From positions 1 to 64,000 of the forward strand of contig JAQJZZ010000005.1 in the NCBI GenBank assembly GCA_030077755.1: a stretch of DNA of 64,000 nucleotides, written 5' to 3'. Of this stretch, positions 37,401-48,677 are shown piece after piece. The notes beneath the pieces are model-generated. The model saw nothing but the letters and a program-made list of their open reading frames with translations, made no database searches and was not told where the DNA came from. The position numbers were made by a program, and so were the translations under genes. This DNA comes from Filosporella fistucella. Taxonomy: Eukaryota; Ascomycota; Leotiomycetes; Helotiales. Numbering within the stretch: position 1 is the first letter of the stretch; the number at the start of each line of letters is the position of its first letter.

Positions 37401-38508
37401 CTTGTCGTTGAAGGATTGTCGACTATGAAGAAGCAAGTTGGTTGGCGATGATATTGTCAACGTGATGTGTGGGAATTTTTGAGGATATAAAATTCGTGGG
37501 CCGTTTAGGTAAGCGAAGTGTTTAGGGGGGGCCGCTCGACAATGTCCAATCACAGGCAAATCAAAAGCGGAAATGCTCTCGAGATCACTCGTGGCAAATC
37601 TTTAGTAATGTTCTAAAGAAATTCCGGACAGATATGGAAGCTATTGGAGCAAGTTTCGACTGGCGGGGGTCCTGAGCGTGCCAACGACCTACGGATTGTA
37701 AGTAACTCATTTCCTAACATTTCAAGAGATTTACTTGGTTTTTCAGAAAAACTCCTGCCATTGAAGCTTAAGTCACGTATTTCGACGTGACAGAAAGTCC
37801 ATGGATGATTGACATACCGTTTGATAGGAAGTTGAACCATTTATATGAAGTCATATTGCAGCAGGAGTCTAGACCAGAGAAGATTTCAAGGAGCCGTCAC
37901 TCAACAGTAAGTAGTCATCCAACCTAGCCAGCCTAAAGGAAACAATGAATACCGCATCTTTGATGAGGAAGGCTGGGCTTCCTTCAAGGCATTTCTATTC
38001 TTGCCGTGGTATATTTCGGGAATCAAAAGAAGTCAATGTGACAACACCAAAGCATTTCACTTATGCAGCATCTTGTACGGGTTGATGTATGCAAATGATG
38101 CCCTAGAAACGAGGCGGGTGGTTTTCAAGGTGCGAGTTTGGTTGCAAACGACGCACTTCGCCATATTCTCATATTCCTGGCCATGCATCTCTAACGTTTC
38201 TGTAAAATGGCAGAAGCTCACGCCTCGGAAGAACCAATGATGTTGTATGGCCAATCACTAATTGGGGTTTTAGATGGTGGCGCCTTGTACGACCCTTTCA
38301 TGGACCTGCTTACCATACTAAGGCAGGTTTCCCGCACCTTTCAACTGAATGCCTACTTCAAGGCCATTTGCATGAAATTTTGGGTGGATTTAGTAAGGAG
38401 CTTCCCTTGCATGAAGCATTGTAAGAATAGCATTCGAAAAGAATATCTTGCGACTCATCCAAACCCATGCATTGAATTTGCCGGTCAAGAACTCAAACAC
38501 TTCACGAT
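37401..38508. other. Intergenic, no recognised gene
   Basis: 1.1 kb between the GPCR start and the 3' end of the MFS pseudogene. Plus-strand frames at 38001-38240 and 38207-38512 have no recognisable domains, and the second overlaps the pseudogene tail antisense. A GPCR promoter is expected near 37401-37800. Confidence 0.45.
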
Positions 38509-39830
38509 CTAGACAGTGTACTGAAAGTCCGGCAGCCTGTCTCCAAGCTTCTCGATCGCATCGGCACTCATGCCATCCATCAGATGATTTAGTTTCCCAG
38601 CAAGTTTTGCAGAATTCTCTAGATGGAGCCAAAAATGCATCAAACAGCTAAAAGGCAAACAGCCATGTAACTCATTACTGTGGCATGACTAACTGTAAAC
38701 CTCGGAGCCTTGAAGAAAACATTGCTACTGACAATCCCATTCAGGTTGCCCCATCCAATGACAAACCCAAGCACCATGTCCCGTTTGTAGACAACCTTCA
38801 ATATTGTTACTCATCCATGATACTGTGTTTGCAATATATGGGTAGATTCAGAGAGCTCCCAGGAAGGTGCCTGCATATTGAATGTGTGGCTTGTCAGTTG
38901 AGAGTAGCATTGCAAATCCGACTACTCCCAACGACGCAACGCAGATATTGAATAGGCCACGTTGGCGCGTTCGATCTGCAAGGTAGCCGACAAGTATTGT
39001 GAGAAATGATGCACATGCATATGGCGGGCCCGAAAGAAGTTGAGCTTGCGTCGAGGTGTTTCCCATTGATTTGACAATGGAAGGAAAGAAGAAAGAGAAG
39101 GAGTGGAGATGAATTGTGGTTCCCGAAAATATCAGCATTCCAAGCCACATCTCCCAACCCCGAACAGCAGCCCAGAAATATGCTATTGTGAAGTTTCCAT
39201 GTTCAGCGTTCGACTGACTGTCTTCTTTCAGTCTTCGAATGACTCGGGCGCCATCCTGTTCAGAGAGAAATTTTGCAGTGTCTGGAAGTCGTGGACGAAA
39301 GAGAATGATGCAAAGCCGAAAACAACGGTGATAAGTCCTTCGATGATGAAAATTGGCTTACATGATGAGTGGAATGAAGATTGAAGGCCCAAATCGCTTT
39401 AAAAGAACATTGCAGATTGGTCCGAACAATGCATATGAAAGGAAGAACACCGTCAAGCATGCGTTATATCGTCCGGTCGACATGTTACGCAAGCTTGTTT
39501 GAAGTCCGTTCATTTTGGCATTGCCGATATTCGTTCGGTCAAGAAAGGAAAGGAGATATAAGATGCAGAGCTGGAAGGTTAGCTCGAACAATTCCAGAGT
39601 CATATGCAACAAACCCAAAGGATGAGATAAATATCAAGCTTTCGGATGAGATGTTATCCTGCCTTAGTCAGCAGAAAACACAAAGCAGTTTGGTTCTAAC
39701 TCACAATCGCCTTTCTCTTGGCATTAGTTAATTTAGCATCTGGATGGTCAATTACACTTGCAGATTGTGATGAGTTAACGACACCTGTCTCCTCATCACT
39801 TTATGAGCTAGCAGCGTTGGTGTCACTCAT
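38509..39830 (-). pseudogene. Broken Dal5-type MFS transporter
   Basis: Conceptual translation follows the allantoate-permease MFS family from the start ATG (39830) to the stop at 38509, but with many lesions. There is a TAA about ten codons in (39801-39803) and loss of roughly TM3 to TM6 at about 39358, where the frame jumps from IFIPLIM to IFIIEGLITV. A one-base loss near 39287 follows, then a TGA near 38858 where family members have Gly, and a one-base gain near 38800. Intact-looking patches survive: LYLLSFLDRTNIGNAK, GWEMWLGMLIFSGTT, IYPYIANTVSWMSNN, and the tail AIEKLGDRLPDFQYTV. Two canonical introns remain in the 5' part. Same family as 10191-12141. The lesions are mixed indels and stops, not only transitions, so RIP alone does not explain it. 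Confidence 0.85.
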
Positions 39831-39858
39831 GACTGCAGCTTGCCAGATGCGGGATAAG

Positions 39859-41252
39859 AGGCTCACGCAGGGGTTCGTGATTTGCTGGAATCAAGAATGA
39901 GGTTCTAGGTTTCTAAAACGAGGTCTTTGAAAAAGTTAATGACTTGCCGGATTTATAAAAATGAGTCGCAAGATTTCACGACTCTGTAAAGATTGAACCC
40001 CGGGGTCCACGGAATGATTCGTGACTTACTGAAGTTGTAAACCGAGATTTGCAGATGTTGTAACTTGCAGGAGTTGAGTGTGAGGTTAGTGGAAGCGTTG
40101 ACAAGTTGCTGGACTTGGAGAAGAGGTTCGCAGAAAGGTTGGAGGATCGCTGGAGTTGACTGAAACCCGGGGTTCACAGAGTGGTTCGTGACTTACTGAA
40201 GTTGGAGACAGAGGGCCAGAGATTTCGTGACTTGCCGGATTAAAACGAGGTTCTCGGAGGCGTTTGCAACTTCTCGCACCTGAATATGGGGTTCGCAGGA
40301 GATCTGTAGCTCGCTGGAATTAGAAGCGAGGTTCCCAAAGGCTGCGTAATTCGCCGAATTTGAAAACCGAGGTTCACAGCATAGTTAGTGGCTTACTAGA
40401 GTTAAGAACAATGTTCGCGGGGGTGCCTGTGACTTGATAGAGTTAAAAACGAGGTTCGGGAAGGAACCCGTGACTTGCTGGAGCTAAAAGCAAGGTTCGC
40501 AGAAGAGACTATAATTTTGTAGAGGTAAAACAAGATCCGGGGAATAGTTCGTGACTTACTGAAGTTGGAAGCCAGGTTCGGAGAGGCGCCTGTGACTTAT
40601 TAGAGTTGATAACGAGGTTCGGGAAGGAACCCGTGACTTGCTGGAGCTAAAAGCAAGGTTCGCAGAAGAGACTATAATTTTGTAGAGGTAAAACAAGATC
40701 CGGGGAATAGTTCGTGACTTACTGAAGTTGGAAGCCAGGTTCGGAGAGGCGCCTGTGACTTATTAGAGTTGATAACGAGGTTCGGGAAGGAACCCGTGAC
40801 TTGCTGGAGCTAAAAGCAAGGTTCGCAGAAGAGACTATAATTTTGTAGAGGTAAAACAAGATCCGGGCAATAGTTCCTGACTTACTTAAGTTGAAGGCGG
40901 GGTTCGGGGAGGCACCTATGACTTGCCTAAGCTGAAAGCAAGGTCCGCAAAAAAGATTATAACTTGGTAGAGTCAAAAACGAGGTCCGCAGAAAGATTCG
41001 TGACTTCCCGGAATTGAGAGACGAGGTTCATAGAAGCATTCGCGACTTTTCGAAGAAGTACCAAGGATCATAAAACGGTTTGGAGCTCGTGGGAGTCAAA
41101 ATCGAGGTTCCTGGAAGGGATTGTAACTTGGTAGAGTTAGAGCTAAGGTCCGCGGAGTGCTTTGTTACTTACCGGAGCTCAAAGACGAGGTTGATAGCAG
41201 CGCTCGTGACTTACCGGAGTGAAAAGCAAGGGTCGAGGAAGGTTTTGTGAAC
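39859..41252. repeat. Minisatellite, 41-nt unit, about 34 copies
   Basis: A degenerate tandem array with a 40-42 nt period. Each unit starts with aggttc (variants agatcc, atgttc, ggtcc), carries gtgactt at about unit position 19-25 and an agtt-type word near position 31, and ends in an A-rich aaaacg-like spacer. Examples start at 39859, 40329 and 40412. Because 41 is not a multiple of 3, the unit is not under coding constraint. Composition is normal and there is no C-to-T decay. The array begins 29 bp upstream of the MFS pseudogene's start codon and ends in unique sequence near 41252. Confidence 0.9.
40451..40890. repeat. 163-nt higher-order tandem repeat inside the minisatellite
   Basis: Two complete copies (40451-40613, 40614-40776) and a third partial copy (40777 to about 40870-40890) are identical or nearly so at an exact 163-nt spacing. 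Each 163-nt unit is four distinct minisatellite monomers (41+40+41+41 nt), beginning aggttcggga, aggttcgcag, agatccgggg and aggttcggag. High identity between blocks, against low identity between neighbouring monomers, shows a recent block duplication, as in higher-order satellite arrays. Confidence 0.92.
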
Positions 41253-42407
41253 TCAGTATCGTCTCGTCAAGAACAGGCAGGCACATTAGGGAGTATATGT
41301 CAGTTCTTGTTATCGGATGGATCAAGCGTCAAAGAGGGTATAGAATATATGAGTGAAAAGAGGTGTTCAGATTGAAAGTTGTAGTCAAGGAGTGGACGTT
41401 GGCTTGCTTCAATAGACAGATTTGGATCCATTTGCGGAAGGCGCAATTGGTATCTTTAATGAATTCAGAAGAACGGAAGACAAGCTAGTAAAGCCGAGCA
41501 AGCCGAGCTGGGAGGAGACGATAGGATTCAATATCTACCACATTATATTCACATCTTAGAAGCGTGGGAATATGGCTGAGGTACAGTAACATTCCTCCAA
41601 GCCTCGGAGGATTTCTTATGTTCAATCAATAAACTCGACGATTGGTATGTTACTCAATGTAGGACTATGTCGCTGGACTTGATCTGAAAGCTCACTTTCC
41701 GCCAAAAAATGTTTTGCATCACACAAGTGGCACTCACTGGAATGCACTCCGCATCAAAAGCAGTTATCAGGTCTGTTCAGATGAGCAAGATGCAGTCGTC
41801 TATCATGTGCGTTGCCGCGCTTGAGCGAGCTATGGCTCAATTGAATTCGGAGTCGTGCGTCATCAGATTGGGCACTGGAGAGAAAACTTTTCTTCAATAG
41901 AAGCATCTGAAAGATGAACTAATGCAGGGAGTCATTTTGACAAGTCTCAGAGACTTTAATGTGACATTAATTGTGTCGATGTTTTGTGGAAGAGGGTTTC
42001 ATTCTCGCTAGCCTGAAGCTTAGGGCAGCTAGTGCCCTGTGGCAGTGCTAAGGCGGGAAGTTCGGTGTGTAATATAGGTACCCTCCAGAAGCACCCTCAC
42101 CAACCAGTACACAACCTCATGAGCCCGGCACCTCAGAGAGAATCAAGGCGATTGTGCTACATCTATTCATTTCGTCCGATTTTCATATGTTGCACTTTCA
42201 TGGAGACTATAGGTCTCATTTCTTTGGGTTATTCAATGGAGCTGGCACCTTGCTCTATCGCAAGCCGGCTTATGAAAGCATTCTTGTTTTCACGGGGCTT
42301 TTGTACAAGTACCTGTCACGTCATGCAATTCAATATCACGTGTCGATTCAAGTAATCCAAAATCCATATCTCTATCCTTTACTACCTCCCAACAGTTTCC
42401 AGATCCT
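41253..42407. other. Intergenic, no recognised gene
   Basis: 1.15 kb between the minisatellite and the 3' end of the GH31 gene. Short frames at 41709-41900 and 42032-42355 show no known features. Confidence 0.5.
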
Positions 42408-44888
42408 TCATGCCTCTAACGCCTTCGTCTTAATCGTGCTTCTTCCATTCTTGGTAACATGCCACGCTCCCTGCAAAAATTCTTGATCTCTAAGATGCCC
42501 ATCTGGTCCAACTTCCAAAACACCAATTTCTTCGCCTTCCGAATCCACAATCGTTGTCTTGGCTCCTGGCCTGGTATGGTACAAGCAAACTTCTACACTC
42601 TTGGAATAATCGTAAACAGTCTGCGTCTCATGCCATTTGCCAAGTACCAAGATTGTATTCTCTCTGACGTAGAGAGGAAGAGTATCAAATTGATGATGCT
42701 CCTTGAACCAACCTGGACCTTCCTTTGTTTTGTTGGTGAAGAAGTTCGTCCATTTTCCTTTTGGTAAGTAGAATTCGACATTGCCAGATTCCTCAAAGAT
42801 GGGTGCAACCAAAAGGCTATCTCCAAACATGAATTGTCGATCCAAGAACCACGAAGTTGGATCATCAGGAAATTCCAAGCACATCGCTCTGAGTGACAGC
42901 GGGATACCAAGTTCCACGGCAACTTGTGCTTGGGCGAAAATATACGGCATCAATCGTGCTTTTAATGATGTCCATTTCGCAAGTGTCTTTGAGCAACCTT
43001 GATCACTTGGATCATCATCATCCACAGTCCATGGAACACGGAAGGAATTGCTTCCATGGAGACGACTGTGGGAGCATAAAAGTCCGAAAGCCACCCAACG
43101 CTTGTAGATCCAAGGTGGTGGTTTTCCTTCAAATCCTCCGATGTCAACAGACCAGAAAGCGAACCCACACAGCCCAAGTGAGAGACCGCCGCGAACTGAT
43201 TCGGCCATCGCTTCTGCAGTCGACTCGCAATCACCACCCCACTGAAGAGGAAATCTTTGGGTACCAGCAGTGGCTGTGCGCGCGAACAAAACAGCTTCGT
43301 TCTCACCAAAGCGGTCTTGGATCGCTTCATACACAACCTTGTTGTACAAGAAGGCGTAATAATTGTGCATCTTCCTTGGATCCAGAGAAGAGTCAAACCA
43401 CTCAACATCAAGTGTTGGAATTCTCTCTCCGAAATCAGTTTTGATAGCATCAATTCCCTTATCGAAGAGTCCTTCCAAGCAACTCACGTACCACTCACAT
43501 GCTTCTGGGTTCGTGAAATCGATGATACCCATTCCGGTCTGCCAAAGATCCCACTGGAAGATATCTCCATTCTTGCGTTTCAGGAGGTAACCTTTGCTGG
43601 CAGCGAATTTAAATACGGGAGAGGCTTGACCGAGATATGGGTTGATCCATACGCAAACCTTCTTCACCAGACCTGACAGTGTTAATTATATGTAACGCGC
43701 CTGAAATTTTGATGAGGGGCCTTACCTGATTCCTTGAGTCTTGCAATTTGAGATTTCGGATCTGGAAACATTTCCGAATCAAAAACGAAATCGCACCAAT
43801 GGAACGCCCTCAGCCAGAAACAATCAAAGTGAAAGACTTCAACTGGAATGTCTCTCGCTTTCATCCCGTCAAGGAAAGAATTGACAGTCTTCTCATCGTA
43901 GTTCGTTGTGAAACTTGTGCTAAGCCATAATCCATAACTCCAACTTGGTACCTTTCCAGGTTTACCTGTGAGAATGGAATACTTCTGCAGAACCTCTTTT
44001 GGTGTTGGGCCATAAATAATGTACCTAGCAGATATCAGCTGACTCCACTTCCCTGTGAAATTGAACTTACCATTTCAATCTTTGACTTTCCACACTGGTC
44101 TGTACTCTGCAACATCTCTCACTTCCAATCTCGAGATCAACCTTATCGGGTGTATCAATGAAAATACCATATCCCCTTGAACTCATCCAGAAAGGAACAT
44201 TTTTGTACGCCTGATCACTCGAGGTTCCTCCATCAGCATTCCAAAGAGTGACGGTTTGTCCAACTTTATTGAAAGCACCAAATCTCTCTCCAAGTCCATG
44301 TACAGTCTCTCCTACTGAAAGTGTAGATTGTGTGAAAATGTAATGTTTCAGTTTAGTCATGTCTCCAGTCTCCAGCATGTTTCCCGGCGATGGACCATAC
44401 GCGAATCCCACACTCCTGTTCAGAAGCGATGTCAACTCCTTAGATCCATCAGTAGCATGAAATCGGATATCAAAATCATGACTGCCAGTCTTGACAGTCG
44501 CTGAAAGTGATCCTGACTGAAGTGTGATTGATTTTGGGGTTTTCGTAATGGCCGATTCGGCTTTTTCTGGCTTTCCGGCAGGGTAAAGATCAAAATGAGG
44601 ACCTGGGTTCAAGGACCCAAGCCAATGTGTGGTTTCGACAGAGATAACCCCATCAAATGGAGCTCTGATGTCCTGAATACATTAGTTTGTGTTGCAAAAG
44701 GAATTGTTTGTACATACTAAAGTGAGAGTGGGAAGATTCAAGGAATCTGCTCTCTGAAGAATTTTCTTCGTAGGACAAAGCAAACTCAAAGCGTTGCCAG
44801 CTGGATGCTCTGCCACCGAATATACTTCTTCTGCGTATTCTGGTCTCTTATCGGCAGCAACCATCCACATTCCATCGCGGAACTTCAT
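42408..44888 (-). CDS. GH31 alpha-xylosidase (YicI-like)
   Basis: Releases alpha-linked xylose from xyloglucan oligosaccharides. Four exons (44888-44718, 44672-44071, 44024-43726, 43672-42408) sum to exactly 779 codons (778 aa), the usual length of the family. N-terminal beta-sandwich to about residue 290 (VHGLGERFGAF, GYGIFIDTPDKVDLEIGS); TIM barrel to about 690. The nucleophile Asp lies in AIKTDFGERIP (residue about 436), the sequence typical of alpha-xylosidases rather than alpha-glucosidases. The acid/base Asp lies in PLQWGGDCE (about 505). There is no signal peptide, so the enzyme is probably intracellular and acts on imported oligosaccharides. Divergent from the GH3 gene. Confidence 0.94.
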
Positions 44889-45508
44889 GATTGCAGTAAT
44901 ATTAAATCGTCTGATTAATTGATAAAAATTCCACAAGACGCTGATTTATTGTAGTAAAATCAAAAGTTCGAAGGTCACTGTGCAACAAAATAATATTTTG
45001 TCTCGTGTTTATCGTTATCGCGTTCCACTGATCATAAGTTCAATGATGATGAGCGACATGAAGCTAGAACGTTTGTCATTCTGCCTGAATTAAAAAGAGT
45101 GGGATCTTGGGACGACCCCTCGTATGACATGGAGGTGGCATGATGCGGGGTGCCTTGCAGGAAACGCGCACAAATAAGACGACGTGGGCTTGGGTTGGTA
45201 TTTGATCTGCGTGGGAGGAGATCAGTGGGATATCATATCATCCCACTCGAGATACATACAGTACAGATTAGAAAAGTTGTGGTGTTGGTTTTAAATTTTT
45301 ACCGCCTTTTTATATCTATCTCCGGTAGACGGCACTGGTAGCATTGCATGCTCTTGCTTGAGCTGCCTCCAATCACTTTCACACTTTGACCCCTTCTGCA
45401 ATCAAACTTTGTGGAAATCAAATCCACCCAATTCAGTCGAGGTACTTGTATCCAAAAACTCGCAATAGAAGTATACTACGTACATACATCTTCATCCTCG
45501 GAATCTTT

Positions 45509-45515
45509 GGCTAAA
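45509..45515 (+). promoter_or_regulatory. GGCTAAA, XlnR/Xyr1-type site
   Basis: Exact GGCTAAA heptamer in the GH31/GH3 divergent promoter. This is the binding consensus described for the xylanolytic regulator XlnR of Aspergillus. Binding here is inferred from the motif and from its second copy 66 bp away. Confidence 0.5.
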
Positions 45516-45574
45516 GGAAAACCGTCCCGTAAGCCGCCCTGGACCCCTCGTTCCTTGGAGGGTATTCGGAGTCC

Positions 45575-45581
45575 GGCTAAA
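45575..45581 (+). promoter_or_regulatory. GGCTAAA, second XlnR/Xyr1-type site
   Basis: Second exact GGCTAAA on the same strand, 66 bp downstream of the first and about 490 bp upstream of the GH3 start. Paired sites raise the chance of function over a single random heptamer. Confidence 0.5.
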
Positions 45582-45974
45582 TGGATAAAGCTTCTCGCTG
45601 TAATATTCTTCCGGACCTTATTTCATCGCGTTACTTTCACTTCTGCTTCCACGAGTCACCTTCTTCAACTTCACAAAGGCCTAGATCGTGGTCAAGGACC
45701 ATGGTCGGAACAATAAACATCCACCAAAATCGGAGATGAAGCTTTTGAGAATTCAAGCAATTTTGGGGATTATCCATCCCCACAAATTTCCGCTGCAGTT
45801 AGCCAGTTCGGCCACGGAGGAGATGCACCTTGTTAATAGCCCCTGGACATTGACTGACGATTGAAGCCGCCTGTTTACCCTCTGTTAGTTTTTAAACCTT
45901 GAGAAGATGAGGGAATTGCTGCAGGATGTGCAGCATTTTACTGCGGAAGGAGGGGGCAGTTGTAGCTGAAGGTG

Positions 45975-45980
45975 TATAAA
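45975..45980 (+). promoter_or_regulatory. TATAAA box of GH3 gene
   Basis: TATAAA lies 86 bp upstream of the GH3 start codon in ggtgtataaaatcaac, a reasonable core-promoter spacing for an ascomycete gene with a short leader. Confidence 0.55.
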
Positions 45981-46065
45981 ATCAACTTGATCGCCGGTAC
46001 TTCCGCCGTTCTGTTTTGTGTATCCTTTGAAGCCGCTGACTCTTTGCGATCAGAAATCCTTCATT

Positions 46066-48612
46066 ATGAAGCTCTCAACAATTGCAGCCTCCCTGCTATT
46101 AGCAGTAGCACAAGCAGATACTGCCGCTAAAACTACACCGATCTACAAAAATGCGAAAGCCTCAGTCGATGATAGAGTTGCGGATCTCCTCTCACGGATG
46201 ACAATCGAAGACAAAACGGCTCAATTGATACAAGGAGATATTTCAAATTGGATCAATATGACTACAAATGCGTTCAATGCGACTGGTCTAGCTTGGAACA
46301 TGGCAAATCGTGCAGGCCAATTCTATGTGGGATATCCGGTAGATCAACAATGGATCAATGAGGGAGTGAAGAAAGCACAGGAATATTTGATGCATAATAC
46401 TACTCTTGGTATACCTGCTTTGGTTCAAAGTGAAGGTATTCATGGGTTCTTGATTGGCAATGCTACGATATTCAACTCTCCAATTGGTCAAGCCTGCTCA
46501 TGGAATGTTGATCTGGTCAAGAAGATGGCAGCTGCTATTGCTCAAGAGGCACTTGCTCTTGGTGTCAATCAGATATTCGCACCGCTTGGAGATCTTGCTC
46601 GTGAACTCCGATATGGGAGAGTTGAGGAGACATTCGGAGAAGATGGATTCCTTGCGGGAGAGATGGGTTATGCTTATGTCACAGGCAAGTCTGGCATTCC
46701 CATTCATGAGCATTACTGACAGCCATAGGTATGCAAGAAAATAAGGTCAGCGCGACTGTCAAGCATTTTGCAGCATATGGAACTCCAGAACAAGGTCTGA
46801 ATGCTGGACCTGTTCATGGTGGAGAGCGAGAACTACGAACTACATACCTTCCTCCATACAAGCGACAAATCATTGATGCTGGAGCATACTCTATTATGAC
46901 CAGTTATGCTGCATATGATGGTGTTGCCTTGATTGCTAATCACCACATTTTGACCGAGATTTTGAGAGAAGAATGGGGCTACAAATACTGGACAACCAGT
47001 GATGCTGGTGCAACTGATCGATTGTGCTATGGATTCAAGATGTGCACGGCAAACCCTACAGACAAGGAAGCCGTTACTCTTTATGTAAGTTTTGATTCTC
47101 CATGCATGAAACCTAACTAATATTTCAGGCTCTCCCAGCTGGAAACGACGTCGAAATGGGAGGTGGAACTTATTGCTTCGCTACCATCCCAAAGCTTGTA
47201 AAGGAAGGCAAGCTACCAATTGATGTGGTTGACACAGCTGTCTCTCGCCTCTTGAGGGCAAAGTTTGCCATGGGACTTTTTGAGAACCCATATTTAGGAG
47301 TACCTGCAGCAAAAGCAGCATCCAAGATCCATACCAAGGAGATTATCGCTCTGGCTCGAGAGCTTGATGCAGAATCAATTGTCTTGCTTGAAAATCACAA
47401 TAACTTACTTCCATTGAAGAAGACTGCCAAGGTTGCAGTCATTGGCCCAATGGCTCATGGCTTCATGAATGTGAGGAGAGGTTCCGCTCAATTCCTGGTC
47501 ATTACTAATCAGGCATAGTATGGAGATTATGTTGTGAACGCAAGTCAGTATCGTGGGGTTACACCACTTGATGGTATCAAGGCTGCGAGCAAAGGAGGTA
47601 GGTACAATCTTCCATATTGTGAGTCTGGCTAACGGGACTAGTCGTCACATATGCAAAAGGCTGTGAACGCTGGTCAAACGACCAATCAGGTTTTGCAGAA
47701 GCAATTTCTACCGCGGAAGCTGCCGATGTTGCTGTTGTCGTTGTTGGAACTTGGTCGGTAAGTAAATCACGTTGTGTATTCGAAAAATACTGATCTCTCC
47801 AGCGTGATCAAGTACAACTCTGGCAAGGTCTAAATGCCACCACTGGAGAGCACATCGATACCTCATCTCTCAACCTTGTCGGTGCTATGCCTCATCTCGT
47901 ATCCGCTATCATCAAGACCGGAAAGCCAACTATCGTTGTATTTTCATCTGGAAAGCCAATCACTGAAGCTTGGATCTCCCAAAATGCTTCCGCACTTGTC
48001 CAGCAATTCTACCCATCAGAGCAAGGAGGAAACGCCCTCGCAGATATCTTGTTTGGTGATGTCAACCCAAGCGGAAAGCTGTCCGTTGGCTTCCCATACG
48101 ACGTTGGCACCATGCCAGTATATTATGATTACTTGAATACTGGCAGAGGATCTTCTCCAGGACACGAATACGACAATGGAACTTTGGTGTTTGGAGCAGA
48201 ATATATCTTAAACTCACCCATGCCACTCTACGAGTTCGGATACGGTAAATCATACTCAACCTTTGCGTACTCCGACTTGAAGCTTTCAAAGACAAATGTG
48301 TCTGCCACCGACTCCATCACTGCTACCGTCAAGATCACGAACAACTCTACTCGAGATGGAACTGAGGTTGTTCAACTCTACATTCGTGATTTGATTGCCA
48401 GTGTCACCGTACCCAACCTGCTTCTCAAAGGTTTCTCCAAGGTTCCTATTGCTGCCGGAAAAACAGTCACTGTCAAGATCCCGCTCGATGTCAAGGAACT
48501 TGGACTCTGGGATATTAGAATGAAGTACGTTGTGGAGCCAGGTGATTTTTTGATCTTTGTTGGAAGTTCGAGCGCAGATCTGAGGTCTAATGCAACTCTC
48601 ACTGTGAAGTAA
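46066..48612 (+). CDS. Secreted GH3 beta-glucosidase/beta-xylosidase-type glycosidase
   Basis: Releases terminal beta-linked glucose (or xylose) from oligosaccharides outside the cell. Six exons (46066-46684, 46729-47084, 47129-47470, 47519-47597, 47642-47757, 47803-48612) total exactly 774 codons (773 aa). Signal peptide MKLSTIAASLLLAVAQA. GH3 N-domain: DLLSRMTIEDKTAQL, ELRYGRVEETFGED, VKHFAAYG, with the nucleophile Asp in YWTTSDAGATD (residue about 298). GH3 C-domain: ESIVLLENHNNLLPL, FYPSEQGGNALADILFGD. C-terminal fibronectin-III-like domain with TEVVQLYIRD. The first intron uses a GC-AG pair (donor GCAAGT at 46685); the others are GT-AG. The ATG at 46066 was chosen for the signal peptide. 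Partner of the divergent alpha-xylosidase. Confidence 0.94.
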
Positions 48613-48677
48613 AGCACGTGAAAGTCCGCGAAGGAGATTATGATAATATATAATGAAATAAATATGACTTCGATTAT

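Larger units (their letters stand above)
44889..46065. promoter_or_regulatory. Shared bidirectional promoter of GH31 and GH3 genes
   Basis: 1,177 bp between two divergent start codons, without a convincing gene of its own (frames at 45150-45341 and 45411-45716 look incidental). It holds two GGCTAAA words on the plus strand and a TATAAA 86 bp upstream of the GH3 ATG, listed separately. Co-regulation of the pair is inferred from this arrangement. Confidence 0.7.

Noticed and set aside
39953..40976. Minus-strand ORFs inside the minisatellite as a repeat protein gene
   Set aside because: The 41-nt and 163-nt periods are not multiples of three and stops recur; open frames are by-products of the repeat.
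39859..41252. CRISPR-like array
   Set aside because: Repeats are contiguous and degenerate without unique spacers, in a fungal nuclear chromosome.
45411..45716. 101-codon frame between the GH31 and GH3 genes
   Set aside because: No domain or convincing start; it overlaps the likely regulatory sites of the shared promoter.
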